Source: an uncultured Roseburia sp. (GTDB lineage: Bacteria; Bacillota; Clostridia; Lachnospirales; Lachnospiraceae). From it: DNA of 64,000 nucleotides. The stretch lies in the NCBI GenBank assembly GCA_946002055.1, contig CAMFYL010000001.1, positions 114,598 through 178,597 of the forward strand, given 5' to 3'. Shown here in pieces: positions 1-9,333 of this stretch. A program made the position numbers and the translations under genes. The notes below the pieces were generated by a model, which worked only from the letters and a program-made list of their open reading frames with translations, searched no databases and was not told the DNA's origin. Within the stretch, counting starts at the first letter, position 1; every line of letters starts with the position of its first letter.

Positions 1-41
1 CAGTTGCCCTTGACAACGGAGGGCTCATATAAGGAGAAAAT

Positions 42-908
42 ATGGTCTGGAAATTGGTGTCAACCATAAAGGAGTATTTGGATAAATGTAAGAGAGATAA
101 TATCGGAGCTTTTGCAGCACAGGCTGCGTTTTTTATGATTATGTCTGCTATTCCGTTTACCATGGTATTTACATCTTTGTTGCAGTATACACCTATTTCG
201 GAAGAATACGTGATGACATTGATGTATGATGCTATGCCGGGCTATATTCAGCCATTTATGAGAATGGTATTGAGTGAGGTGTACTCCCGGTCCATAGGGA
301 TTATTTCACTGTCGGCGGTTGTTGCCCTTTGGGCAGCGGGGAAAGCATTGCAGTATATGGCTTCCGGTTTTAATGTTGTAAACGATATCAATGAGACGAG
401 AAGTTTTTTTGTGGTTCGTTTTTGGTCTATCGTTTATACACTGGTTTTGATTTTTGCCATTATTATTGTGCTTGGCCTGATGGTGTTTAACGAACATATT
501 AAGGTACTTCTCAGCAATGCATTGGGTACAACGGGGGTCGTGATTTCTCTGGTGAGTGTGCGACCACTGATACGAGGCGTTTTGGTATTTGCTATCTTAA
601 CGGCGTTGTTTGTGTGGTTTTTTACTGTGCTTCCAAACAAAAAGGTCGGCGTGCTTGCCCAGATACCGGGAGCTGTGATCTGTGCTGCTATTTGGTATGT
701 ATTTTCCATTTTATTGGCATTGTATGTAAGGATTTTTGACAGCTTTTCCATTTATGGCAGTATGTCCACACTGGTTCTCTTGATGTTCTGGCTGTATTCT
801 TGTATGTATATTATGTTTATGTGTGCAGAAGCCAATGTGATGTTTCAGAAATTTTTCAAGTCATATTTGGAAAAGAAAAAAGAAAAACTCCTGGCCAAAA
901 AATCTTGA
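42..908 (+). CDS. YihY/virulence factor BrkB family membrane protein
   Basis: Integral membrane protein of 288 residues. Hydrophobic segments lie near residues 25-47, 86-106, 125-150, 170-195, 208-232 and 238-262, giving the six-helix pattern of the YihY/BrkB family, and the tail is Lys-rich and presumably cytoplasmic. An early stretch rich in Ala and Phe (residues 22-40) fits the family's conserved N-terminal helix. The ATG follows AAGGAG at a good distance. Family members were once called ribonuclease BN, which is no longer accepted, and no biochemical function is established. The gene ends just before the pheST promoter, whose -35 overlaps its stop codon. Confidence 0.85.
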   Translation: MVWKLVSTIKEYLDKCKRDNIGAFAAQAAFFMIMSAIPFTMVFTSLLQYTPISEEYVMTLMYDAMPGYIQPFMRMVLSEVYSRSIGIISLSAVVALWAAGKALQYMASGFNVVNDINETRSFFVVRFWSIVYTLVLIFAIIIVLGLMVFNEHIKVLLSNALGTTGVVISLVSVRPLIRGVLVFAILTALFVWFFTVLPNKKVGVLAQIPGAVICAAIWYVFSILLALYVRIFDSFSIYGSMSTLVLLMFWLYSCMYIMFMCAEANVMFQKFFKSYLEKKKEKLLAKKS

Positions 909-933
909 GTTTTTCTATGTGCTGTGCTAGAAT
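905..933 (+). promoter_or_regulatory. Promoter of pheST T-box leader
   Basis: TTGAGT (905-910) and TAGAAT (928-933) are separated by 17 nt, and a TG one base before the -10 makes it an extended -10. The start point would be near 940, immediately before the T-box leader. The -35 overlaps the stop codon of the upstream gene. Confidence 0.6.
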
Positions 934-939
934 GGCAAA

Positions 940-1175
940 TGTTAAAGGCTATGAATGCGTATAGTAGCAGATTATACTATCTACAGAGAGAGACAATCGC
1001 TGGCTGTAAGTTGTCTTAGGGTTAGGTAATGTGTGAATTTCCCGCAGGAGCTGTGCGATTGAAGAAAAGTAGGTTGTACCGTTTAGTGCGCGTTAAGCAT
1101 ATGAGTGTCAGAGTAATCTGGAATCAGGGTGGTAACGCGGAGTAACTTCGTCCCTTTATGGGATGGAGTTTTTTT
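940..1175 (+). ncRNA. T-box riboswitch, phenylalanyl-tRNA dependent
   Basis: The leader carries the T-box sequence AGGGTGGTAACGCGG at 1126-1140, one base off the usual GGNACCGCG form. An intrinsic terminator follows: arms 1144-1154 and 1160-1170 pair over 11 bp with two G-U wobbles and run into a T tract. Uncharged tRNA-Phe should stabilise the antiterminator and allow pheST transcription. TTC at 1039-1041 (or TTT at 1038-1040) in the segment GAATTTCCC is the likely Phe specifier. I did not fold stem I fully. Confidence 0.9.
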
Positions 1176-1208
1176 GTTATCACGAGAACCAAGATAAGGA
1201 GATAGAAA

Positions 1209-2228
1209 ATGAGAGACAAATTGCAAGAAATCACAAAAAAAGCAATGGAACAGATTGAAGCTGCTCAGGAAATGACAGCCCTCAATGATGTTCGTGTGGC
1301 AATCCTTGGTAAAAAGGGTGAGCTTACTGCAGTGCTAAAGTCTATGAAGGACGTTAAGCCTGAGGAGCGTCCTATGGTGGGACAGCTTGTCAATGAAGCT
1401 AGAAATGCCATTGAAGAAAAGTTAAACGAGGCTAAGACAAAGCTTGAGGAAGCTGATATGAAGATGAGACTTAAGTCAGAAGTAATCGATGTCACACTTC
1501 CGGCCAAGAAAGCTAAGATTGGTCACAGCCATCCAAATGTAAGTGTATTGGAAGAGGTAGAGAATATCTTTATTGGTATGGGCTATGAAGTGGTAGAAGG
1601 TCCGGAGGTTGAGTATGACTATTACAACTTTGAAGCCTTAAATATTCCTGAGAATCATCCGGCAAAGGATGAACAGGATACCTTCTATATTAACAAGAAC
1701 ATTTTGCTTCGTACACAGACCTCGCCGGTTCAGGTTCGCGTGATGGAAAAAGGCAAGCTTCCAATACGTATGATTGCGCCGGGACGTGTATTCCGCTCGG
1801 ATGAGGTGGATGCAACACACTCACCATCCTTCCATCAGATTGAGGGTATGGTAATTGATAAGAATATTACTTTTGCAGACTTAAAGGGAACTCTTCAGGA
1901 GTTTGTGAAGCAGTTATTTGGACCGGAGACGAAGGTGAAGTTTCGTCCTCACCATTTCCCATTTACAGAGCCAAGTGCTGAGGTGGATGTTTCCTGCTTT
2001 AAGTGTGGCGGCAAAGGCTGTCGCTTCTGTAAGGGCGAAGGCTGGATTGAGATCTTAGGCTGTGGTATGGTGCATCCTAAGGTTCTGAAAATGAGAGGTA
2101 TTGATCCGGATGAGTATCAGGGATTTGCCTTCGGCGTTGGCCTGGAGCGTATTGCTCTGCTGAAATACGAAATCGACGACATGAGACTGTTATATGAAAA
2201 TGATGACCGTTTCTTGAAGCAGTTTTAG
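1209..2228 (+). CDS. pheS: Phenylalanine-tRNA ligase alpha subunit
   Basis: Catalytic subunit of the alpha2-beta2 cytosolic enzyme that charges tRNA-Phe. The 339 residues match the bacterial family. An N-terminal coiled-coil arm (about 1-90) binds tRNA, and a class II synthetase core follows, with the SFHQIEG stretch of motif 2 and the GVGLERIALL stretch of motif 3 near residue 310. A four-Cys cluster (CFKCGGKGCRFC) lies near residues 265-276, a common insertion in clostridial PheS. The start follows AAGGAGATAG. It is cotranscribed with pheT 20 nt downstream, under the T-box leader. Confidence 0.98.
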   Translation: MRDKLQEITKKAMEQIEAAQEMTALNDVRVAILGKKGELTAVLKSMKDVKPEERPMVGQLVNEARNAIEEKLNEAKTKLEEADMKMRLKSEVIDVTLPAKKAKIGHSHPNVSVLEEVENIFIGMGYEVVEGPEVEYDYYNFEALNIPENHPAKDEQDTFYINKNILLRTQTSPVQVRVMEKGKLPIRMIAPGRVFRSDEVDATHSPSFHQIEGMVIDKNITFADLKGTLQEFVKQLFGPETKVKFRPHHFPFTEPSAEVDVSCFKCGGKGCRFCKGEGWIEILGCGMVHPKVLKMRGIDPDEYQGFAFGVGLERIALLKYEIDDMRLLYENDDRFLKQF

Positions 2229-2248
2229 TTGGTAGGAGGAAGAAATAG

Positions 2249-4666
2249 ATGAAAACATCATTAAAGTGGATAAAAGATTTGGTGCCGGAGTTGGATGTGA
2301 CACCACAGGAATTTATGGATGCTATGACACTGTCCGGCTCTAAGGTTGAATTCTACGAGTGTATGGACGCAGACCTGGATAAGATTGTGGTAGGTCAGAT
2401 TAAAGAAATTGCTCCTCATCCGGACGCAGATAAGCTTGTGGTTTGTCAGGTGGATATCGGCGGTGAGGTTACACAGATTGTTACCGGCGCTAAGAACGTA
2501 TTTGAAGGGGCAAAGATTCCGGTTGTACTTGACGGCGGTCGAGTGGCTGGTGGTCATGACGGCAGCAAGACTCCCGGTGGCATCAAGATTAAGAAGGGCA
2601 AACTTCGCGGCGTGGAGTCCAATGGCATGATGTGCTCCATCGAGGAGTTGGGTTCTACCCATGATATGTTCCCGGAGGCGCCTGTGGATGGCATTTACAT
2701 TTTCCCGGAGGATACACAGGTGGGTGCCAATGCTGTTGAAGTGTTGGGACTTGATGACACCGTATTTGAGTATGAAATCACCTCTAACCGTGTAGATTGT
2801 TTTGCGGTTTTGGGACTTGCAAGAGAAGCAGCTGCAACCTTTGAAAAAGAGTTCGTTCCTCCTGTTGTAACAAAGACAGGAAATGATGAAGATGTAAACG
2901 ATTACATCAAGGTTTCTGTAGAGGCTACAGACTTGTGTCCTAGATACACAGCCAGAGTGGTGAAAAACATTAAGATTGCTCCATCTCCGGAATGGATGCA
3001 GAGACGTCTTCGCGCACAGGGAATTCGTCCAATCAACAACTTGGTAGATATTACAAACTATGTAATGGAAGAGTATGGTCAGCCAATGCATGCCTATGAT
3101 CTTGATACCATTGAAGGTAAAGAGATTGTAGTAAGACGTGGTAAGGCAGATGAGACCTTTGTGACATTAGATGGACAGGAGCGCAAGGTGGATGAAAGCG
3201 TTCTCATGATTTGCGACGGAAAGAAGGCAGTGGGACTTGCCGGCATTATGGGTGGTGAAAACTCCATGATTACGGACAATGTTACCACTGTGCTCTTTGA
3301 GGCTGCGTGCTTTGATGGTACAAACATCAGACTGTCCTCTAAGAAGGTGGGACTTCGTACGGATGCATCCGGTAAATTTGAAAAGGGCCTGGATCCTAAC
3401 AATGCAATGGAAGCAATGAATCGTGCATGTCAGCTGATTGTAGAGCTGGGCTGTGGTGAAGTGGTAGGTGGTGCTATCGATATTTACCCGGAGAAAAAGG
3501 AAGGAAGAAGACTTCCCTTTGAGCCGGAGAAATACAACCATATGCTTGGAACGGATATTCCAAAGGAAGATATGCTTACTTACTTTGCACGTCTTGATCT
3601 GGGATATGATAAGGAAACCAATGAGATTGTGATTCCTTCATGGAGACAGGATTTGGAAAGCTATGCTGACTTGGCAGAAGAGGTTGCCAGATTCTTTGGA
3701 TACGATAAGATTCCTACATCCCTTCCTTGTGGCGAGTCAACCACAGGATGCCTTTCTTACAAATTGAAAATAGAAAAGATTGCAAGAACAGTTGCTCAGT
3801 TCTGCGGATTTTCACAGGGGATGACATACTCCTTCGAGAGTCCAAAGGTGTTTGATAAGCTGCTTTTGGATGAGAATGACCCACTTCGTCAGGCAGTGGT
3901 AATTTCCAATCCCCTCGGAGAAGATTTCAGTATTATGAGAACACTGCCCCTAGATGGTATGCTGACATCTTTGGCAACAAATGCAAACCGTCGTAACAAG
4001 AATGTACGTCTGTTTGAGATGGGTAACATTTATCTGCCAAAGCAGGTGCCTGTAACAGAACTTCCGGAAGAAAGAATGCAGCTCACTATGGGTATGTATG
4101 GTGAAGGTGATTTCTTCACTATGAAGGGAACCATCGAAGAGATTCTTTCTCAGGTGGGAATGGACCACAAGGTTTCTTATGATCCTAACGCAGGCAAGAA
4201 CTTCTTGCACCCGGGCCGTCAGGCAAATGTAGTATACGACGGTGTTGTCATTGGTTACTTAGGTGAGGTTCATCCAAGAGTTACTGCAAATTATGATATG
4301 AAAGAGCGCGTATTTATCGGCGTTTTGGATATGCCTGAAATCGTTGAGAGAGCTACCTTTGATAAGAAGTATGAGGGCGTTGCCAAGTTCCCTGCCGCAA
4401 CAAGAGATATCAGTATGGTTGTGCCAAGAGATGTATTGGTAGGACAGATTGAGGAGGTCTTCGATACAAAGGGAGGCGCTTACCTTGAGTCTTATGAATT
4501 GTTTGATATCTATGAAGGCAATCAGATTACGGGTGGATTTAAGTCGGTGGCTTATTCTCTTACCTTCCGTGCCAAGGATAAGAACTTGGAAGAGGATGAT
4601 ATTACCACAGCTATGAATCGCATCTTAAAGGCTTTGGATCAGATGGGAATTCAACTTAGAAAGTAA
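2249..4666 (+). CDS. pheT: Phenylalanine-tRNA ligase beta subunit
   Basis: Partner of PheS. The 805 residues show the usual bacterial order: an EMAP-II-like tRNA-binding domain (about 40-150), B3/B4 editing domain (about 210-380, which hydrolyses Tyr-tRNA-Phe), B5 domain (about 400-480), a catalytic-like core, and a C-terminal anticodon-binding FDX-ACB domain (about 710-805, starting near [12 protein letters not shown]). The SD is GGAGGAAG. queA starts 8 nt after the stop, so pheS-pheT-queA form one transcription unit. Confidence 0.98.
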   Translation: MKTSLKWIKDLVPELDVTPQEFMDAMTLSGSKVEFYECMDADLDKIVVGQIKEIAPHPDADKLVVCQVDIGGEVTQIVTGAKNVFEGAKIPVVLDGGRVAGGHDGSKTPGGIKIKKGKLRGVESNGMMCSIEELGSTHDMFPEAPVDGIYIFPEDTQVGANAVEVLGLDDTVFEYEITSNRVDCFAVLGLAREAAATFEKEFVPPVVTKTGNDEDVNDYIKVSVEATDLCPRYTARVVKNIKIAPSPEWMQRRLRAQGIRPINNLVDITNYVMEEYGQPMHAYDLDTIEGKEIVVRRGKADETFVTLDGQERKVDESVLMICDGKKAVGLAGIMGGENSMITDNVTTVLFEAACFDGTNIRLSSKKVGLRTDASGKFEKGLDPNNAMEAMNRACQLIVELGCGEVVGGAIDIYPEKKEGRRLPFEPEKYNHMLGTDIPKEDMLTYFARLDLGYDKETNEIVIPSWRQDLESYADLAEEVARFFGYDKIPTSLPCGESTTGCLSYKLKIEKIARTVAQFCGFSQGMTYSFESPKVFDKLLLDENDPLRQAVVISNPLGEDFSIMRTLPLDGMLTSLATNANRRNKNVRLFEMGNIYLPKQVPVTELPEERMQLTMGMYGEGDFFTMKGTIEEILSQVGMDHKVSYDPNAGKNFLHPGRQANVVYDGVVIGYLGEVHPRVTANYDMKERVFIGVLDMPEIVERATFDKKYEGVAKFPAATRDISMVVPRDVLVGQIEEVFDTKGGAYLESYELFDIYEGNQITGGFKSVAYSLTFRAKDKNLEEDDITTAMNRILKALDQMGIQLRK

Positions 4667-4674
4667 GAGATACT

Positions 4675-5715
4675 ATGGACAAGAAAGATTTTTATTATGA
4701 TTTACCGGAGGAACTGATTGCTCAGGATCCTCTGGAAAAAAGATCAAATTCAAAAATGATGGTCCTTGATAAAAAAAGTGGCGATGTAACTCATCGCCAT
4801 TTTTACGATATTAAGGAGTATTTGCACCCGGGAGATTGTCTGGTCATCAACAATACAAAGGTGATACCGGCCAGACTTTTAGGAGAGCGGGAAGGAACCG
4901 GTGCCAAGGTAGAATTGCTTCTTTTGAAGCGCAAAACAGACGATGTTTGGGAAACCTTGGTAAAACCCGGAAAAAAAGCAAGGATAGGAACGAAACTTTC
5001 TTTTGGAAATGGCTTGCTAAAAGCGGAAGTCATTGATATTGTAGAAGAGGGAAATCGCCTGGTTCAGTTCAGCTATGATGGCATATTTGAGGAGATATTA
5101 GATGAGTTAGGGCAGATGCCATTGCCTCCTTATATCACCCATCAATTGCAGGATAAGAATCGATATCAGACCGTGTATGCTAAGTATGATGGATCTGCAG
5201 CAGCTCCAACAGCGGGGTTGCATTTTACAGAAGAACTCTTGCAGGAGATTCGAGATATGGGAGTGTCCATTGCAGAAGTGACCCTTCACGTAGGACTGGG
5301 AACCTTTCGGCCTGTGAAGGTGGATAATGTATTAGAACACCATATGCATTCTGAATTTTTTCAAATTACTCAGGAGGCAGCAGATATCATCAATGAGACA
5401 AAGCGAAATGGTCATCGAGTAATTTCCGTGGGTACAACCAGTACCAGAACATTGGAGTCGGCAGCAGAGGAAGACGGTACATTGCAGGAAAAGAGTGGAT
5501 GGACAGATATCTTTATTTATCCCGGCTATAAATTCCGTGTGATTGACGGTTTGATTACCAATTTTCATTTGCCGGAGTCCACATTGGTGATGCTTGTCAG
5601 TGCATTGGCTGGACGGGAACATGTTTTGGCGGCTTACGAAGAGGCGGTGAAGGAGAAATATCGTTTCTTTAGTTTCGGGGATGCTATGTTGATAGCAGAT
5701 GTTAATGAGTCGTAG
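4675..5715 (+). CDS. queA: S-adenosylmethionine:tRNA ribosyltransferase-isomerase
   Basis: Transfers and isomerises the ribosyl group of SAM onto 7-aminomethyl-7-deazaguanine in tRNA to give epoxyqueuosine, the late cytoplasmic step of queuosine synthesis. The 346 residues match the family. The start is the typical DLPEELIAQ, with [12 protein letters not shown] near residue 60, [11 protein letters not shown] near 180 and [10 protein letters not shown] near 250. It lies 8 nt after pheT and probably depends on the pheST promoter. The queT transporter with a preQ1 riboswitch at 24.9 kb belongs to the same pathway, which suggests precursor salvage. Confidence 0.97.
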   Translation: MDKKDFYYDLPEELIAQDPLEKRSNSKMMVLDKKSGDVTHRHFYDIKEYLHPGDCLVINNTKVIPARLLGEREGTGAKVELLLLKRKTDDVWETLVKPGKKARIGTKLSFGNGLLKAEVIDIVEEGNRLVQFSYDGIFEEILDELGQMPLPPYITHQLQDKNRYQTVYAKYDGSAAAPTAGLHFTEELLQEIRDMGVSIAEVTLHVGLGTFRPVKVDNVLEHHMHSEFFQITQEAADIINETKRNGHRVISVGTTSTRTLESAAEEDGTLQEKSGWTDIFIYPGYKFRVIDGLITNFHLPESTLVMLVSALAGREHVLAAYEEAVKEKYRFFSFGDAMLIADVNES

Positions 5716-5733
5716 TATAAGGAGAAGGGTTCT

Positions 5734-5808
5734 ATGGATGAAAAGAGAAGAACCGATGTGGATCAATTAAAAATTCAGATTTATGAAATGGTTTCTGAAC
5801 AGGCATAA
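5734..5808 (+). CDS. Possible 24-residue peptide downstream of queA
   Basis: A short frame starts with ATG 13 nt after AAGGAGA and encodes a charged 24-residue peptide beginning MDEKRRTDVDQLK. The SD and position directly after queA are the only support. It could be a tiny conserved peptide, the remnant of a longer gene, or chance. I recognise no family. Confidence 0.3.
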   Translation: MDEKRRTDVDQLKIQIYEMVSEQA

Positions 5809-5865
5809 ATCTAAAATATGCTGTGCATACTATGTGTGTCATCAAAATGAAAGGAGCATATAGAT

Positions 5866-6174
5866 ATGACACAGTTAGATTGTAAGGCGACAGAATGTCG
5901 TTATAATTCAGAGAAGATGTGCTGTAGAGCAGGTATCACAGTAGAGGGTAAGGACGCAAAGAAGTGCGAGGAAACATACTGTGGTAACTATGAGATTGGC
6001 AAAGATGGTTGCGGATGTAACTCGGCCGGTGAGCCGGATGGTGTGACAGAAATCACCTGTGATGCTGTTAATTGCCGCTATAATGTAAGTGGAAAGTGTG
6101 ATGCGGGAAGCATTGACATTGCCAACAGTGTTGGCACCGGACAAACAAAATGTGCCAGCTTTTCTATGAGATAG
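5866..6174 (+). CDS. DUF1540 domain protein, two Cys-rich repeats
   Basis: Small 102-residue cytoplasmic protein built of two DUF1540 units. Unit 1 (about 2-45) begins LDCKATECRYNSE and unit 2 (about 60-102) begins ITCDAVNCRYNVS. Each repeats the C-x4-C-x-Y-N pattern followed by further Cys residues, which suggests metal binding. The family is common in Clostridia and its role is not established. The SD is AAAGGAG, and a strong terminator follows, so it is probably a single-gene unit. Confidence 0.88.
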   Translation: MTQLDCKATECRYNSEKMCCRAGITVEGKDAKKCEETYCGNYEIGKDGCGCNSAGEPDGVTEITCDAVNCRYNVSGKCDAGSIDIANSVGTGQTKCASFSMR

Positions 6175-6195
6175 TTTTCTTTGAGATGACAACAG

Positions 6196-6222
6196 GGCCT
6201 GCCTGATGGGCAGGCCGTTTTA
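6196..6222 (+). terminator. Intrinsic terminator after the DUF1540 gene
   Basis: A perfect 8-bp GC-rich stem, GGCCTGCC (6196-6203) with GGCAGGCC (6209-6216), closes a 5-nt loop and is followed by GTTTTATTT. Confidence 0.9.
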
Positions 6223-6236
6223 TTTGGAGTAAAGAT

Positions 6237-7097
6237 ATGAATACTGATATTAATTTTCCTAATTTACATATATATTTGGAACACGTGGGAAAATCCGTCA
6301 ATATTTTCGGATTTGAGATTGCATACTATGGAATCATAATCGCCGTAGGTATGCTATTGGCGGTTGCGCTGATTATGTACTTGGCCAAGAAGTCAGGAAT
6401 TAACGAAGATTTTTGCATGGATGTGTGTATATACGGCATCCTGTTTGGCGTGATTGGAGCCCGGATTTATTATGTGGTTTTTGCATGGGATATTTATAAG
6501 GATAATCTGCTTGGGATTTTTAATCTTCGTGAGGGTGGACTTGCCATATATGGTGGTGTGCTTGCCGGTATGGTGAGTTGTATTGTACTTTGCAAAAAGA
6601 AAGGTGTATTCTTTTACAGGCTCGCTGATTGTGTTGTGCCCGGTGTCTTGGTGGGGCAGATTGTAGGGCGCTGGGGAAACTTCTTTAACCGAGAGGTTTT
6701 TGGGCAGTATACAGATAGTCTTTTTGCTATGGAGCTTCCCATCAATGCCATCCGTTCTATGGAGGATGTAACCCGGGAAATGCTTGATCATGCCAGAGTG
6801 GTGGACGGTGTCACCTATATTCAGGTACATCCAACCTTTCTATATGAGTCACTTTGGAATTTGGGGATATTGATTTTTCTGCTTCTATATTTTGGGCGGA
6901 AGAAGTTTGATGGCGAATTGTTTTGCTACTATATGTTTTTCTATGGGGTGGGGCGTTTTGTCATTGAAGGTGTTCGTACCGATCAGTTGAAATTATGGAA
7001 TACAGGTATTCCTGTTTCTCAGGCACTTGCTGTAGTGCTTATGGTGGTATCAGCAGGAATTTACCTTTGGTTAATGAAGAGCAATAAAAAGAAATAA
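6237..7097 (+). CDS. lgt: Prolipoprotein diacylglyceryl transferase
   Basis: Membrane enzyme that transfers a diacylglyceryl group from phosphatidylglycerol to the lipobox Cys of prolipoproteins, the first lipoprotein maturation step. The 286 residues hold about seven hydrophobic segments and the Lgt signature GRWGNFFNRE near residues 142-151. A GARIYYV stretch near residue 78 and GGLAIYGGVLAG near 100 are also typical. The SD GGAG lies 10 nt before the ATG. A likely client in this window is the GH25 lipoprotein at 40.2 kb. The gene has its own terminator. Confidence 0.96.
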   Translation: MNTDINFPNLHIYLEHVGKSVNIFGFEIAYYGIIIAVGMLLAVALIMYLAKKSGINEDFCMDVCIYGILFGVIGARIYYVVFAWDIYKDNLLGIFNLREGGLAIYGGVLAGMVSCIVLCKKKGVFFYRLADCVVPGVLVGQIVGRWGNFFNREVFGQYTDSLFAMELPINAIRSMEDVTREMLDHARVVDGVTYIQVHPTFLYESLWNLGILIFLLLYFGRKKFDGELFCYYMFFYGVGRFVIEGVRTDQLKLWNTGIPVSQALAVVLMVVSAGIYLWLMKSNKKK

Positions 7098-7117
7098 CGA
7101 TATGTGGGTAGAAAGTG

Positions 7118-7150
7118 GAGTCCAATCTTTTATGGTTGGACTCTTTTTTA
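7118..7150 (+). terminator. Intrinsic terminator after lgt
   Basis: GAGTCCAA (7118-7125) pairs perfectly with TTGGACTC (7136-7143) and is followed by TTTTTTAT. Confidence 0.92.
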
Positions 7151-7158
7151 TGTATATT

Positions 7159-7188
7159 TGCACAAATCATAAAGAAATATTTTGTGCA
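7159..7188. repeat. Inverted repeat TGCACAAA/TTTGTGCA
   Basis: Perfect 8-bp arms at 7159-7166 and 7181-7188 are separated by 14 nt, in the 345-nt gap between lgt and mraZ. It has no GC-rich core or T run, so a protein-binding site is more likely than a terminator. The binding factor is unknown. Confidence 0.4.
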
Positions 7189-7206
7189 AAAAAATTTTTA
7201 AAAATA

Positions 7207-7284
7207 CAAAACCACAATTTATAGTGTGTGAAACTGCAAAACCACAACACCTTGTATTGGGATAGCCCTCCACCGCCCTCCACC
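7207..7284. repeat. Direct repeats upstream of mraZ
   Basis: CAAAACCACAA occurs at 7207-7217 and again exactly 30 nt later at 7237-7247. GCCCTCCACC is then repeated in perfect tandem at 7265-7274 and 7275-7284. On the opposite strand these read as GTGG cores, with a 10-nt period in the tandem pair, like the MraZ boxes further down but inverted. They may be extra MraZ contacts. Confidence 0.4.
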
Positions 7285-7324
7285 AGCCTGAAACCCTTGA
7301 TATATAAGGATTTCAGGCTTGATT
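7285..7324. repeat. 14-bp imperfect hairpin before mraZ promoter
   Basis: Arms AGCCTGAAACCCTT (7285-7298) and AAGGATTTCAGGCT (7306-7319) pair with one mismatch around a 7-nt loop and run into TGATTTTTA. It resembles a terminator that isolates mraZ from upstream transcription. Its 3' edge overlaps the mraZ -35, so it may also be a regulatory site. Confidence 0.55.
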
Positions 7325-7347
7325 TTTACCCGTTTTTACCCTAAAAT
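7319..7347 (+). promoter_or_regulatory. mraZ / division cluster promoter
   Basis: TTGATT (7319-7324) and TAAAAT (7342-7347) are separated by 17 nt. The predicted start near 7354 lies at the first MraZ box, so bound MraZ would block initiation or escape. This is probably the main promoter of the mraZ-to-divIB cluster. Confidence 0.6.
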
Positions 7348-7354
7348 GTAGTTA

Positions 7355-7391
7355 AAAGTGGAGCGAAGTGGTATCCGGTGTCACAAAGTGG
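7355..7391 (+). promoter_or_regulatory. MraZ operator, four direct repeats with 10-nt period
   Basis: AAAGTGG (7355), GAAGTGG (7365), CCGGTGT (7375) and AAAGTGG (7385) begin exactly 10 nt apart, so the GTG cores at 7358, 7368, 7378 and 7388 lie on one face of the helix. MraZ is known to bind short GTG-containing direct repeats with this spacing upstream of mraZ. The third copy is the weakest. Confidence 0.8.
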
Positions 7392-7442
7392 TGGATAAGT
7401 TGATAACTTTGTGGATAAAACAAGGAAGGGGGAGCAGCCATT

Positions 7443-7874
7443 ATGTTCATGGGTGAATATAGTCATAGTGTTGACGCAAAAGGCCGTCTGATTGTGCCTG
7501 CAAAGTTCCGTGAACAGCTGGGGGAGCAATTTGTTGTCACCAAAGGTGTAGATGGCTGCCTCTACGTATATTCCAACGAAGAGTGGAATCGTATCGAAGA
7601 GAAATTTCGTGAAGTGAATTTGACCACCAAGGATGCCCGCAAGTTTATGCGTTTCTTCTTTGCAGGTGCAGCTACCTGTGAAGTGGACAAGCAGGGGCGC
7701 ATCTTAATTCCTTCTGTCTTGCGAGAGTTTGCAGGACTGGAAAAAGATGTTGTCCTTGTGGGTGTCTTATCTAAGATTGAGATTTGGGACAAGCAAAGTT
7801 ATGAAGATGCCAGCACTTATGACGATATGGATGAGATTGTAGAACATATGGCAGAACTTGGACTTAGCATTTAG
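7443..7874 (+). CDS. mraZ: Transcriptional regulator MraZ
   Basis: First gene of the division and cell-wall cluster. MraZ forms a ring of subunits with paired SpoVT/AbrB-like domains and represses its own cluster. The 143 residues match the family: domain 1 begins [22 protein letters not shown] and domain 2 contains [19 protein letters not shown] (about 78-96). The SD GGAAGGGGG is close to the ATG. The operator directly upstream supports autoregulation. rsmH follows after 8 nt. Confidence 0.97.
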   Translation: MFMGEYSHSVDAKGRLIVPAKFREQLGEQFVVTKGVDGCLYVYSNEEWNRIEEKFREVNLTTKDARKFMRFFFAGAATCEVDKQGRILIPSVLREFAGLEKDVVLVGVLSKIEIWDKQSYEDASTYDDMDEIVEHMAELGLSI

Positions 7875-7882
7875 GAGCAAGA

Positions 7883-8824
7883 ATGGAATTTAATCATTAT
7901 TCGGTTCTCTTACATGAGACCATTGATGAACTAAACATCAAGCCGGACGGCATTTACGTAGATGGCACCACCGGGGGTGGTGGTCATTCCTACGAGATCG
8001 CCAGCAAACTGAAGGATGGCAGACTGATATGCTTCGATCAGGACAAGGATGCGCTGGCTGCAGCGTCTGTGAGGCTAGAAGTCTTTGGGGATAAGATTAC
8101 GTATGTTCACAGCAATTATGAGTCCATGGTATCAGAACTAAAAAAGCTTGGTATTTCATCCGTAGACGGTATTGTACTTGACCTTGGAGTTTCATCCTTT
8201 CAGTTAGATACGCCGGAGAGAGGTTTCTCTTATATGGTGGAAGATGCGCCACTGGATATGCGAATGAATCAGGAAAGTCACAGGACTGCTGCTGATATTG
8301 TAAATGGCTATTCCGAGGCCGAGTTGTTTCGGATTATCAAGGAATATGGAGAAGACCGATTCGCCAAAAATATTGCCAAAAACATTTGCAAGGCGAGAGA
8401 GGAAGCACCCCTTGAGACAGCCGGTCAATTAAACCGCGTTATCGAAGCTTCTATTCCAAAGAGATTACAAGTGACGGGAGGTCATCCGGCTAAGAGAACT
8501 TATCAGGCAATTCGCATTGAATTGAATCGGGAGCTGGAAGTGTTAGAAGAGAACTTAAATGATTTTATTTCTCTGTTAAATGACCGGGGAAGGATTTGTA
8601 TTATTACCTTCCATTCATTGGAAGATAGGATTGTAAAGAACAATTTTAAGAGGAATCAGGAGCCTTGCACATGCCCGAAGGATTTTCCGGTATGTGTCTG
8701 TGGACAAGTGTCAAAGGGTAAGGTTATTACAAGAAAGCCAATCTTACCAAGTGATGAAGAACTAGAAGAGAATTCAAGATCCAGAAGCGCAAAGCTTCGA
8801 GTGTTTGAGAGAAAGATAGTATAG
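7883..8824 (+). CDS. rsmH: 16S rRNA m4C1402 methyltransferase RsmH
   Basis: SAM-dependent N4-methylation of C1402 in 16S rRNA, at the ribosomal P site. The 313 residues match the family. The start [13 protein letters not shown] and the SAM-binding [11 protein letters not shown] (about 30-40) are diagnostic, [12 protein letters not shown] lies near residues 98-109, and the closing [11 protein letters not shown] is typical. It sits second in the cluster after mraZ, its usual place, behind a weak SD (AGGAGC). Confidence 0.97.
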   Translation: MEFNHYSVLLHETIDELNIKPDGIYVDGTTGGGGHSYEIASKLKDGRLICFDQDKDALAAASVRLEVFGDKITYVHSNYESMVSELKKLGISSVDGIVLDLGVSSFQLDTPERGFSYMVEDAPLDMRMNQESHRTAADIVNGYSEAELFRIIKEYGEDRFAKNIAKNICKAREEAPLETAGQLNRVIEASIPKRLQVTGGHPAKRTYQAIRIELNRELEVLEENLNDFISLLNDRGRICIITFHSLEDRIVKNNFKRNQEPCTCPKDFPVCVCGQVSKGKVITRKPILPSDEELEENSRSRSAKLRVFERKIV

Positions 8825-8859
8825 AAATCGGCTCAGGGAGGGGCAGAAAGGAATGCACT

Positions 8860-9327
8860 ATGGCAGAGGTTAGAACTTTTTATTTCACAGAAGGAAATAC
8901 CGTTCGTCAGGTTGAACAACCATTACCGGACAGAAGAGAAATTGAGAGAGAGCGCAGAGAGGAACAGTTAAGAAGACGTAAGAGAGCCCAGAGAAGACAT
9001 GCAGCAATGATGCGTCGCAAGAGACTTTATGCAATGTATACGGTTGGTGTTATTGCATCTGCATGTGCATTGTTTGTGGGATATGTAAACCTTACCAATA
9101 GCATCACCACACATATGGATAACGTGTCAAAATTAGAGTCACAGGTAACGGAGTTAAAGGCTTTAAACAGCGCAACACAGAGCAGAATCGACACATCCAC
9201 GAACTTGGGTGACATCAAAGCAACTGCTATGAATGAATATGGTATGGTCTATGCAAATGCAGACCAAATAGTGTATTATAATATGGAGAACAATGACTAT
9301 ATGAGTCAGTATCATAAGATTCCATAA
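8860..9327 (+). CDS. ftsL: FtsL-like septum formation protein
   Basis: Bitopic protein of 155 residues with FtsL topology and position. A highly basic cytoplasmic N-terminus (about 20-52, many Arg) leads into one membrane helix (about 53-75). An extracytoplasmic heptad-like segment (about 80-112) follows. FtsL proteins pair with DivIC/FtsB and DivIB to activate the septal PBP and FtsW. Sequence conservation in this family is low, so the name rests on topology and on the place between rsmH and the PBPs. The ATG follows GGAGGGGCAGAAAGG. Confidence 0.75.
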   Translation: MAEVRTFYFTEGNTVRQVEQPLPDRREIERERREEQLRRRKRAQRRHAAMMRRKRLYAMYTVGVIASACALFVGYVNLTNSITTHMDNVSKLESQVTELKALNSATQSRIDTSTNLGDIKATAMNEYGMVYANADQIVYYNMENNDYMSQYHKIP

Positions 9328-9333
9328 TGGCAG

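Noticed and set aside
2261..3091. A 276-codon open frame on the minus strand inside pheT
   Set aside because: It lies wholly antisense to a highly conserved gene, is rich in Cys, His and Leu as antisense frames are, and has no SD or family match.
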